The notes under the pieces: model-generated | Told to the model about the DNA's origin: nothing | Seen by the model: the letters and a program-made list of their open reading frames with translations, nothing else | The model's database searches: none | From: Solobacterium sp. UBA1761 | GTDB taxonomy: Bacteria; Bacillota_I; Bacilli_A; Erysipelotrichales; Erysipelotrichaceae | Assembly (NCBI GenBank): GCA_002315565.1 | Contig: DCHD01000034.1 | Span: 1 to 13,985 of the forward strand | DNA: 13,985 nucleotides | Direction of reading: 5' to 3' | Shown: piece by piece, positions 1 through 6,194 of the stretch | Layout of the letters: the number at the start of each line of letters is the position of its first letter | Numbering within the stretch: position 1 is the first letter of the stretch | Made by a program: the position numbers and the translations under genes

Positions 1-69
1 ACTGATTTAAGAGAGAAAATTTTAGGATTCAAGTACCAATTTTTATAAGAATTTTTATTAGAATAATTA

Positions 70-96
70 TTGGTCTTTTAGAAAATATTGTATAAT
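70..96 (+). promoter_or_regulatory. Promoter of the candidate RNA / DUF3800 transcript
   Basis: A perfect -10 box TATAAT lies at 91-96. The only -35-like match is TTGGTC at 70-75 with a short 15-nt spacer, so the -35 is weak. Transcription would begin near 103-104, exactly where the 5' arm of the downstream hairpin starts. The promoter is inferred from sequence alone. Confidence 0.6.
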
Positions 97-102
97 TTAA
101 TT

Positions 103-166
103 AGAAAGTGACAGTGGCCGGTAGACTGATACTGGATGTGCAGATTGATGCGAGCTCTCACTTTTT
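103..166 (+). ncRNA. Candidate structured RNA upstream of DUF3800 gene
   Basis: The stretch between the promoter and the DUF3800 start can fold compactly. An outer stem pairs 103-111 (AGAAAGTGA) with 158-166 (TCACTTTTT): nine pairs, one of them G-U. Stacked on it, 112-116 (CAGTG) pairs with 130-134 (TACTG). A third short hairpin pairs 139-142 with 149-152 around a six-base loop. The outer stem begins at the predicted transcription start and ends 14 nt before the DUF3800 ATG. The segment is also richer in G and C than the very AT-rich DNA around it, which suits a structured RNA. It is known that several structured RNA families ('DUF3800 RNA motifs') occur directly upstream of DUF3800 genes; membership here is inferred from position and foldability, not from a covariance match. 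The U-rich 3' side (162-170) could also act as a partial terminator or attenuator. Confidence 0.5.
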
Positions 167-180
167 CTTTTACTTAAGAT

Positions 181-772
181 ATGAAGTATTTATTTATAGA
201 TGAATCAATTGATTCAAAATATTATGTAGTAGGTGGAATTCTTGTTGATAACGAGAACGATCTTTTGCTTGTTTATAATCAATTTAAAAAACAAGTACTA
301 AATATGTCTTTAACCAATAAACAAAAGAAACAGATTACTACTGAATTTAAATCAACATTAATGGATAGAACATATCCTGCTATTAAAAGAAAATTTCTTT
401 ATAAACTTAGATCGCTTGACTGTAAAATTGTATATTCCTATAAAACAATAAATGAAAAAATAAACAAAGATTTTAGTGAAAGAACATATATAGAATTACT
501 ATCTAATATAGTTGACTCAATTAATGATAATGTTGTAATTGTGACTTTTGATAATTTTAGTAATGTTAAATTTGAAGAGAATATCATTGAAACAATAAGC
601 AAGCTTCCTAATGTTAAATCAATAAAGAAAGACTATTCCTACAACAATAAGGGATTACAATTTGCAGATAATGTAGTAGGGGGTTATTAGAAGAAAACTA
701 TCAGATATAGATGAGAATAATTTCTATGATATTGTTTCTAATATAGTTGTCAGTATAGAAAATAACAAATAG
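181..772 (+). pseudogene. DUF3800 domain protein, frameshifted near C-terminus
   Basis: The N-terminus MKYLFIDES is the hallmark of DUF3800, a family with a predicted RNase H-like fold and no firmly established function. Acidic residues expected in such a core are visible: D7 and E8 in FIDES, E55 in TEFKS, D124 in TFDNF and D163 in QFADNVVG. The open frame stops at 690 after 169 residues, just inside the conserved C-terminal 'ADxVxGxIRRK' segment. Removing one G from the G5 run at 679-683 restores VVGVIRRKLSDIDENNF and continues to a TAG at 770-772, giving 196 residues. The break could be a real mutation, slippage at the run, or a sequencing error. No Shine-Dalgarno precedes ATG 181, and the candidate RNA ends only 14 nt upstream. 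Codon use is much more AT-rich than the housekeeping genes downstream, which suggests acquisition by transfer. The family call is confident; its action on the upstream RNA is inference. Confidence 0.75.
679..683 (+). other. G5 run carrying the DUF3800 frameshift
   Basis: Five G bases occur where four would keep the DUF3800 frame open. With five, the frame reads GGG GGT TAT TAG and stops at 688-690. With four it reads GGG GTT ATT AGA AGA and continues 29 codons in a clearly family-like sequence. Confidence 0.8.
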
Positions 773-846
773 AAAAATGATACAAAATTTTATTATTGAG
801 TGCTCTTTAAACGAACCGAACTTGTCCAACACATTTCAGTGTTTAT

Positions 847-876
847 GCCTTTCTTGATTATAAAGAAGGGCTTTTT
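847..876 (+). terminator. Intrinsic terminator after DUF3800 unit
   Basis: GCCTTTCTT (847-855) pairs with AAGAAGGGC (863-871) over nine pairs, one of them T-G, around a 7-nt loop. TTTTT follows at 872-876. A smaller hairpin lies just before it: AACAC 828-832 with GTGTT 839-843. It would end the RNA-DUF3800 transcript about 75 nt after the restored stop codon. Confidence 0.75.
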
Positions 877-991
877 ATTAGAAAGATATCGCGCTGTTTT
901 AATATCAGAATATTTAGAAGAAGGTTTTTATGGGAAAGTTCAAAAATATAAATTAAAATCTGTTAGTACGATTGCAAGGAAGCGCCATTAA
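872..991 (+). pseudogene. Possible remnant of an IS3-type transposase OrfA
   Basis: Translation from 872 gives about 39 residues, including RYRAVLISEYLEEGFYGK and QKYKLKSVSTIARKR, before a TAA at 989-991. The pattern 'EYLxxG...KYxIKSxSTI' resembles the N-terminal helix-turn-helix of IS3/IS150-family OrfA proteins. There is no proper start: the open frame runs back only to a GTG at 800, through the terminator hairpin. No OrfB, no clear inverted repeat and no target duplication are visible, so this would be a scrap left by an old insertion. GTCCAACA at 825-832 is reminiscent of IS3-group ends, but that is a weak resemblance. The call rests on a short by-eye similarity. Confidence 0.35.
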
Positions 992-1086
992 GCATAAAAT
1001 ATTAAACGAGTGCTTTTTGCCAATATTCAGCTGTTTGACATAAGCTGATGATTAACAGCAAAAGTAATTTACGGAAGATTTGTAAA

Positions 1087-3045
1087 ATGAAAAGAAAAAA
1101 ATGTTTATCTATTTTTATATGCTTATTAATAATATTTTCTTTATGTCCAGAAAATATTATCAAGGCTGAAGAAACTCAGATACAGGTTGATGAATATGAT
1201 GGCAAGACTATTCGCTTTGATGAAGGTGGAGAAATCCTGGTAGATACATTAGCGGAAGCTTTTAACTGGATTAAGAGCAGAGAAAATAATACTTCTTATA
1301 GATATGAGATTTTATTGAACAAAAACTGTGAAGCACCAAAAAATATTAAAAATACCAATGATTATGAACTGATAGTACCAAGCGGTGTAAATGTAACAAT
1401 TGACCTAAATGGTTACACAATTACTAAAAAGGATGACAAGAACTTCAAATCCTGGAAATCTGCTGCGGTATTTATCAACAGGGGTACGCTTACTATAATG
1501 GACTCTTGTGGAGGCGGTAAGATCGTTGGAACCAAGCTCGTTGTTCCTGATAATCTCTCCACTCAGCCATGTGCCATCTACAATGAAGGCGGAACATTGA
1601 ATATTACCAAAGGGCACTATGACAATAATGCTGTCAGAGTTGATGGCGGGAAAGTGGTTATCAGTGGCGGTACTTTTAAGAATAATGCTGTCAGATATGT
1701 ATGTGGTAAAGACGGTTCCGTTTTAATTCAGGGCGGAAGATTTGGTGGAACTCCAATACGTTTATCAGGCGATGGAACATATGATGTGGCCGTTACCGGT
1801 GGCAGATACACTGAAGAGGCACGTTCAAATGTGAATGGTTATTTAGATTTAGATCATGACTTTAGAGAAGATAAAAAGAGCGATTCGGTTTATTATCTTA
1901 AAATTTGCGGTCTTTCTCCTTTAAAGATTACAGATAAAGACGGCAATATTCTGACAGGCAAAGTAACAGTTACATATGGAGATAAATATAAAATTAAAAC
2001 TACAGGGGTACCTTCCAGTGTTCCTATTACATATTGGTGTGAAGATGAAAAAATAGCATCCGTTGACAGTTTGGGCAATGTAACATTCAATGGAACCGGA
2101 ATGGGTTTTGTTTACGCTACATCAGAAGAGTATGGTAACTATCTTGCAACAGATGTAATGTGTCAGTTTTACATTCAACCGATTCATCTTACAATTCCGA
2201 CTTCCAAAGAGGATCTTGTATATGACGGTGAAGAACAGGCAGGAATAGAAATAAATGAAGAAGAGAAAGACTTCTATACAATAACAGGCGATTATAAAGC
2301 GACCAACGCAGGAGATTACAGTGCCACTTTTACGCTTAAAGATAAGAAAAATTATGTCTGGGAAATAGATTCTTCAAATACAACAACAAATAACCAGACA
2401 ATCAATTGGAGCATTGGCAAGAAGGAAATCAATGTAACAGCAGATGATAAAGAAACCCATCTAGGATCAGATCTTAAGGCGTTAACATACACAGGCGATG
2501 ATCTTTGTTCAACTGACAGCTATTCAGGATCGCTCGTTACGGCAGCAGACAAGAACACAGTTGGAACATCGGATATTACACAGGGCACATTGTCAATAAA
2601 TGATGGAAACAGTGGAAACAACTATGAAATCAATTTTACTAAGGGTACATATACTGTAAGTACTATACCTTCTGTTAAAAATGACAGTGGAGACAGTATC
2701 TTGCTTTACAGCAATCAGATTAAAGATAAAGCTGTTCACATCAGTGGTATAGACCTGGATAATGTTGAAGACGATGATAAGAATTCCTCTAACGGTTACA
2801 GCGGAATTGAGGTTTCACACGATGGTCATAAACTTGTTCAGGGAACAGATTATACTGTTGAGAGCGGTTCAGTTCTAATCACTTTAAAAAAGAATTATTT
2901 AAAACACAACCTGAAAACAGGAGAAAATCTTTTTGAAATATATATAACAGACAGAACCGGCTATAAGTTTGGTCCATATGAATTAAATATTGACTTTAAA
3001 ATTCAGTCAGAACCGTATAAGGTAGTCAATACAGGAGTAAAGTAA
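1087..3045 (+). CDS. Secreted multi-domain surface protein (MBG/Ig-like)
   Basis: The 652-residue product starts with a classic signal peptide: MKRKK, a hydrophobic stretch at residues 6-20, and likely cleavage after NIIKA (residue 27). ATG 1087 is chosen over in-frame ATG 1048 because GGAAG at 1073-1077 lies 9 nt upstream and the signal peptide then starts at once. Residues about 90-220 form parallel beta-helix-like coils rich in GGT, ISGG and IYNEGG turns. Residues about 277-359 look like a bacterial Ig-like (BIG2) domain. Two MBG-type domains follow, at about 365-441 (with VYDGEEQ) and 444-525 (KKEINVTADDKE). An X2-like domain lies at about 530-645 (GTDYTVESGSVLITLKKNYL). The family pattern suggests a cell-surface or secreted adhesin/scaffold. 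The protein ends in VVNTGVK with no following membrane segment or basic tail, so a sortase anchor is not evident. A TTGACA at 1035-1040 has no matching -10 box. Specific ligand unknown. Confidence 0.8.
   Translation: MKRKKCLSIFICLLIIFSLCPENIIKAEETQIQVDEYDGKTIRFDEGGEILVDTLAEAFNWIKSRENNTSYRYEILLNKNCEAPKNIKNTNDYELIVPSGVNVTIDLNGYTITKKDDKNFKSWKSAAVFINRGTLTIMDSCGGGKIVGTKLVVPDNLSTQPCAIYNEGGTLNITKGHYDNNAVRVDGGKVVISGGTFKNNAVRYVCGKDGSVLIQGGRFGGTPIRLSGDGTYDVAVTGGRYTEEARSNVNGYLDLDHDFREDKKSDSVYYLKICGLSPLKITDKDGNILTGKVTVTYGDKYKIKTTGVPSSVPITYWCEDEKIASVDSLGNVTFNGTGMGFVYATSEEYGNYLATDVMCQFYIQPIHLTIPTSKEDLVYDGEEQAGIEINEEEKDFYTITGDYKATNAGDYSATFTLKDKKNYVWEIDSSNTTTNNQTINWSIGKKEINVTADDKETHLGSDLKALTYTGDDLCSTDSYSGSLVTAADKNTVGTSDITQGTLSINDGNSGNNYEINFTKGTYTVSTIPSVKNDSGDSILLYSNQIKDKAVHISGIDLDNVEDDDKNSSNGYSGIEVSHDGHKLVQGTDYTVESGSVLITLKKNYLKHNLKTGENLFEIYITDRTGYKFGPYELNIDFKIQSEPYKVVNTGVK
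1624..1737 (+). repeat. Short coding repeat (beta-helix coils)
   Basis: The 15-base sequence AATAATGCTGTCAGA occurs exactly at 1624-1638 and again at 1681-1695, 57 bases (19 codons) apart. Each copy is followed by a similar coil: NNAVRVDGGKVVISGGTF and NNAVRYVCGKDGSVLIQGG. The spacing fits one or two turns of a parallel beta-helix. Confidence 0.6.
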
Positions 3046-3090
3046 AATCAGTCAGCTTCTTTTTGCCATAAATCTGGTGGTTACTATTTT

Positions 3091-3099
3091 TGGTATAAT
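3091..3099 (+). promoter_or_regulatory. Extended -10 promoter of the membrane protein gene
   Basis: TGGTATAAT at 3091-3099 is a full extended -10 element (TG, one base, TATAAT). No good -35 stands at the normal distance, which extended -10 promoters tolerate. It gives a leader of about 50 nt before ATG 3156. Confidence 0.55.
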
Positions 3100-3155
3100 T
3101 GAGGCAGAAAATGATTGTCTAAAACACAATTCAATCTAAGATAGGAAGGATGTCT

Positions 3156-3845
3156 ATGAATAGAATAATTGAGAAATTTTCTGCATTTTTTGTAAAAGAC
3201 AGCACAATGGATATGGCTTTCTTTGGCACGATTCTTATTTTTACAGTCAACATGACTGTAAAAGCACTTATTCCAATGTATTCTCTTCTGGTCTGTGATT
3301 CTGTTTTCTATTTATGCCTGGTTTTTCTTTACGTATCATTTAAAAAGCACAATAAAAATGTACAGAAGGGCCTTCTTGGTGCAACTCTTATGTGGTATTT
3401 ATATGATGAATTAAATTATCTGCTTGGCGGAATTATTTTCAACAGCTATAGTTTTGAGGCTTATGACAATCCTGCAGGTAAAGGTTATCTTGTGCTGAAT
3501 CTGATCTGTACAGTATTGTTTGCGGGATTGTTTATTAATCATTTTATAATCAATTCTGACCATCACAGTAGCCCTATAAATATTCTTATAAATCAGATTC
3601 TTGTGGTTCTTTTCTCTGTATGCAGTATTGTGTCTGCTCCATTCCAGGTATATGTTCTATCAGGAAATACACTTGAAATTATTGAAGGAATCACATGGCA
3701 GCTTGGTGTTTCTACTTTGGTTTTACTCATTGCGAGTTATGAATCCAAACTTGATGCATACCGTCTGGACCGTGAAGCGGCAGGATGGACAGAAGAAGCC
3801 GGATATCCAAAAGGATATGTTCATCAGAAAGACAGAAAACAATAA
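3156..3845 (+). CDS. Six-helix integral membrane protein, function unknown
   Basis: The 229-residue product is not recognised. It has about six hydrophobic segments, roughly at residues 18-37, 42-62, 70-92, 108-128, 137-157 and 174-192. A charged, probably cytoplasmic tail of about 35 residues follows, with AYRLDREAAGW and ending in KDRKQ. ATG 3156 is preferred to the in-frame ATG 3150 because the Shine-Dalgarno AGGAAGG at 3143-3149 touches 3150 but sits 6 nt from 3156. The gene has its own extended -10 promoter and its own downstream hairpin, so it is probably monocistronic. No catalytic or transport motif could be seen, so no function is proposed. Confidence 0.75.
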   Translation: MNRIIEKFSAFFVKDSTMDMAFFGTILIFTVNMTVKALIPMYSLLVCDSVFYLCLVFLYVSFKKHNKNVQKGLLGATLMWYLYDELNYLLGGIIFNSYSFEAYDNPAGKGYLVLNLICTVLFAGLFINHFIINSDHHSSPINILINQILVVLFSVCSIVSAPFQVYVLSGNTLEIIEGITWQLGVSTLVLLIASYESKLDAYRLDREAAGWTEEAGYPKGYVHQKDRKQ

Positions 3846-3859
3846 GAGACAATTTAATT

Positions 3860-3891
3860 AATAAACCCTTCTCATATGAGGAGGGTTTATT
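3860..3891. terminator. Bidirectional terminator between convergent genes
   Basis: A 14-pair hairpin (one T-G pair) has arms at 3860-3873 and 3878-3891 around the loop ATAT. The arms begin AATAAACCC and end GGGTTTATT, so either strand gives a GC-containing stem followed by a T-rich end. It sits 15 nt after the membrane protein stop and 8 nt before the end of the opposing CYTH gene, so it can serve both. Confidence 0.8.
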
Positions 3892-3898
3892 GTGTTGG

Positions 3899-4432
3899 CT
3901 ATATTTTTAAAGAAGACTGCGCTTCCAGAAATCTTCCGAATTTGGATGCGTATGATTTGGTATACTTCAGATCCTTCATCTGAAGGATTTTATCGAGTTC
4001 ATCTTTGTTGTCGATGTTTGAGTCAAACAACTCAAACTCTATCTCGTAGTCAATCTTTCCCAGATATTCGCATCTGTCGAGACAGAACTGTCCGTATTTA
4101 TAGTCGTGATAGTTTCTTGTGCAGATAAGATCGCCGATATATTCAGGTTCACCAAGTCTGAACTGATTGAACAGCTCTTTTATTCTTGGATCATTCAGGC
4201 TGTTTTCTTTTATCTCAAATTCATATTCTTCTTTGGCATCTATTAGTTTTACCTTTAAAGTAAAGATGTATTTTCCATCGATTTCTCTGATGCGGCAGGC
4301 ATGACTTCTTGAGCCGGTCAGATAATAATGATTAGTCTGATGAATGGTTGTTAAAGGAAGATTATTGAGGTAATAATCATACAATTCTTCGTTGATCATC
4401 ATTTTGTATTCTTTTTCAATATGGGGTTTCAT
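3899..4432 (-). CDS. CYTH-domain protein (triphosphate tunnel family)
   Basis: The product is about 177 residues, a usual length for single-domain CYTH proteins of Firmicutes (YjbK-like). The defining ExExK signature is present near the N-terminus as IEKEYK. Further along come the alternating charged strands that line the tunnel: CRIREI, TLKVKLID, YEFEI, LDRCEYLG and DYEIEFE. Members bind triphosphate groups with divalent metal, and many are triphosphatases; the exact substrate here is unknown. Two adjacent ATG codons exist at 4435 and 4432. There is no Shine-Dalgarno, and the minus-strand TATAAT (4445 to 4440) ends 7 nt before ATG 4432, so a leaderless start there is favoured. It is divergent from the PTS-like gene, sharing a very short promoter region. 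Confidence 0.85.
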   Translation of the reverse strand: MKPHIEKEYKMMINEELYDYYLNNLPLTTIHQTNHYYLTGSRSHACRIREIDGKYIFTLKVKLIDAKEEYEFEIKENSLNDPRIKELFNQFRLGEPEYIGDLICTRNYHDYKYGQFCLDRCEYLGKIDYEIEFELFDSNIDNKDELDKILQMKDLKYTKSYASKFGRFLEAQSSLKI

Positions 4433-4439
4433 CATAATT

Positions 4440-4468
4440 ATTATAGTTAATTTAGTTTATAATGTTAG
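4440..4468 (-). promoter_or_regulatory. Promoter of the CYTH gene
   Basis: On the minus strand CTAACA (plus 4463-4468, four of six matches to TTGACA) is separated by 17 nt from a perfect TATAAT (plus 4440-4445). The predicted start falls at the second ATG (4432). The element overlaps the -10 box of the opposite gene, so the two promoters cannot easily be occupied at once. Confidence 0.5.
4458..4463 (+). promoter_or_regulatory. -10 box of the PTS-like gene
   Basis: TATAAT at 4458-4463 lies exactly 7 nt before ATG 4471, so transcription would begin at or next to the A of the start codon. No convincing -35 is visible; 4435-4440 matches poorly. Use of this promoter probably competes with the overlapping CYTH promoter on the other strand. 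Confidence 0.45.
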
Positions 4469-4470
4469 AT

Positions 4471-6006
4471 ATGAAGTCAATTATGAGGTTATACGACAAC
4501 TGTCGTAATGCGGTCAGAATTTCATACTTTGGATTTTTTCTGATTGCGATTGGATATCTTATACAGAATGAAAGTGTTAATATTTTCTACACTTTTACTA
4601 ATAGTACCCTTCTGATTATTGCCAAAGGTTCTTATGAACTGGGTAAAATAATCATTCTGAATCTTCCGCTTATCTTTATGGTTAACCTGGTTTGTAAAAG
4701 AGCGAACAGTGGTTTTCCGATTATTCTTGCACTTATCGGTTATTGTGCATTCCTGATTACCATTTCTTTATTTGCCGCTTCGACCTATGATTCATATGTC
4801 TACAATACAGCAATGGGTGGGCTGATCAAATCTACACTTTCCGGCAATCCGTATGAGACCGGCCTTATCGGTTCGTTTATTGTTGCGATGATTACGAGAT
4901 TCTCCTATATCGCTTCAAGAAACAAGAACAAGTATACAATTCTTGGATTTTTGAACAAGGATTCTGTTGCGATTATCTATAATCTGATTCTTTCTGCTCT
5001 GGCAGGACTTATTATTGCTTATCTTTTCCCTATTGCTTTTGGTTTTTTAGGTAAACTTATCAGTTATATATCCGGAAATCTTGCTGATGCCAGAAGAATT
5101 GCCCTTTATGGCTTCGCTGATAGAGTTCTTTCGATTCTCGGACTTGGACAACTTATCCGTTATCCTTTCTGGTATACATCACTTGGCGGATCATATTCAT
5201 CTATTCTTACCGGTCAGGTTGTTGTAGGTGACATCAATATCTGGAACTATATTCAGGATGCTGCAAGTACTTATTCCGGTGCCGGCAGATTCATTACGCC
5301 ATATTATGTAATCAATATGTTTGTTGTACCTGGCATATATCTTGGCATGTATTTTTCAATGTCTGACAAGAAAGAAAAGACCTATCATCTGATTCCGATG
5401 ATTGCGATTATCGGCATGTCGGTTGTCTGTGGCAATCCGCTTCCGGTTGAGCTGTCACTGTTGTTTACAGCACCGCTTTTACTGGTAATCTATCTTGTTG
5501 TTGTTTCTGCTGTTTTCCTGGTTATGTCCTATTTCAATATCTATCTGGGCTTTCCTAATGTGTCAAATGAAATAATTGCAGCTATGCCGGGTTCATTCCC
5601 TGACTATATCATCAATCTGCGTAACATCAATCTTACTGATGCTGTTACAAAGATTTTCTTTGTGGGAATTGTATTCCTTGTAGTCATGTTCCTTCTGACT
5701 CTGCTTTATTACCGTTTCCTGGCTTATGATGTTCTTCAGACCGGCAAGAAGGAAGAATATGCTGTAGAGATTATTGATGCAGTTGGAGGTATTCAGAATA
5801 TCTCACGCGTAAGCAATGGTTTGCTTAAGGTTAACGTTGAACTTTATGACCTGGAAATTGTATCTGCCAGCAAGGTTCAGAAGATCAGAGCACGAAGAGT
5901 TACCGAAACCAAAGAAGGCATTTCAATTGAACTTGGAGTATCCAGTGAGATTATTGCCAGAAATCTGAGCCGTCAGATTAAAAAACAGAAAAAAGAAAAG
6001 AAATAA
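4471..6006 (+). CDS. PTS EIIC-EIIB-like membrane protein lacking phosphosite
   Basis: This 511-residue protein has the layout of a glucose-type PTS permease: an EIIC domain of about ten membrane segments (residues about 15-420) and a C-terminal EIIB-like domain (about 425-500). EIIC landmarks are the segment PFWYTSLGG and GNPLPVELSLLF at 321-332, which aligns with the family's GITEPIEFSFLF. The usual Glu of GITEP is Leu here, and the His pair normally before PFWY is missing. In the EIIB part, GGIQNISRVSNGLLKV aligns with GGxxNIxxxxACxTRLRV. The phosphorylated Cys is Gly450, and TRLR is lost. The protein therefore probably cannot carry out standard phosphotransfer; a sensory role or a changed transport mode is inference. 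ATG 4471 is preferred over 4462 because it lies 7 nt after TATAAT; 4462 overlaps that box. No Shine-Dalgarno, and no terminator between it and the tRNA. Confidence 0.8.
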   Translation: MKSIMRLYDNCRNAVRISYFGFFLIAIGYLIQNESVNIFYTFTNSTLLIIAKGSYELGKIIILNLPLIFMVNLVCKRANSGFPIILALIGYCAFLITISLFAASTYDSYVYNTAMGGLIKSTLSGNPYETGLIGSFIVAMITRFSYIASRNKNKYTILGFLNKDSVAIIYNLILSALAGLIIAYLFPIAFGFLGKLISYISGNLADARRIALYGFADRVLSILGLGQLIRYPFWYTSLGGSYSSILTGQVVVGDINIWNYIQDAASTYSGAGRFITPYYVINMFVVPGIYLGMYFSMSDKKEKTYHLIPMIAIIGMSVVCGNPLPVELSLLFTAPLLLVIYLVVVSAVFLVMSYFNIYLGFPNVSNEIIAAMPGSFPDYIINLRNINLTDAVTKIFFVGIVFLVVMFLLTLLYYRFLAYDVLQTGKKEEYAVEIIDAVGGIQNISRVSNGLLKVNVELYDLEIVSASKVQKIRARRVTETKEGISIELGVSSEIIARNLSRQIKKQKKEKK

Positions 6007-6053
6007 GTTTGAATTCTATTAGGCAGTGTGTTATCATAATTAAGCATTTACGT

Positions 6054-6129
6054 GGTTCCCTAGCTCAGCTGGCAGAGCAACTGACTCTTAATCAGTGGGT
6101 CGAGGGTTCGAATCCCTCGGGAATCACCA
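6054..6129 (+). tRNA. tRNA-Lys (anticodon CTT)
   Basis: A complete cloverleaf of 76 nt with encoded CCA at 6127-6129. The acceptor stem pairs GGTTCCC (6054-6060) with GGGAATC (6119-6125), including one G-T pair. The D arm holds AGCTCAGCTGGCAGAGC. The anticodon loop CTCTTAA lies between CTGA and TCAG. The T arm has GAGGG-TTCGAAT-CCCTC. Anticodon CTT reads AAG lysine codons. CATAAT at 6035-6040 may be its -10 box, but the -35 is unclear, so read-through from the upstream gene is possible. Confidence 0.97.
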
Positions 6130-6139
6130 TTTGTAAACT

Positions 6140-6160
6140 AAGCCCTCAAAAGGGCTTTTT
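6140..6160 (+). terminator. Terminator of the tRNA-Lys transcript
   Basis: AAGCCCT (6140-6146) pairs with AGGGCTT (6151-6157) around the loop CAAA, and the T tract runs on to 6160. It lies 10 nt after the tRNA CCA end. Confidence 0.85.
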
Positions 6161-6178
6161 CTTATGTTGAACAGGTAA

Positions 6179-6187
6179 TGGTAAAAT
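6179..6187 (+). promoter_or_regulatory. Extended -10 promoter of the XRE-RCC1 gene
   Basis: TGGTAAAAT (TG, one base, TAAAAT) ends 7 nt before ATG 6195, so transcription should start at the ATG itself. No Shine-Dalgarno lies between. Confidence 0.5.
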
Positions 6188-6194
6188 TAGATAG

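Noticed and set aside
103..166. Type III toxin-antitoxin RNA (tandem-repeat antitoxin before a toxin gene)
   Set aside because: No tandem repeats occur in the RNA, and the downstream protein looks like DUF3800, not a ToxN/CptN-type toxin.
800..991. 63-codon open frame starting with GTG as a real small gene
   Set aside because: No Shine-Dalgarno, and the frame runs through a strong terminator hairpin. Only its end resembles a known protein (transposase OrfA).
1035..1040. TTGACA as -35 of the surface protein gene
   Set aside because: No -10 box at 15-19 nt downstream.
3601..4128. Overlapping plus-strand open frames at 3601-3861 and 3892-4128
   Set aside because: They are other-frame shadows of the membrane protein gene and of the minus-strand CYTH gene, which has clear family motifs.
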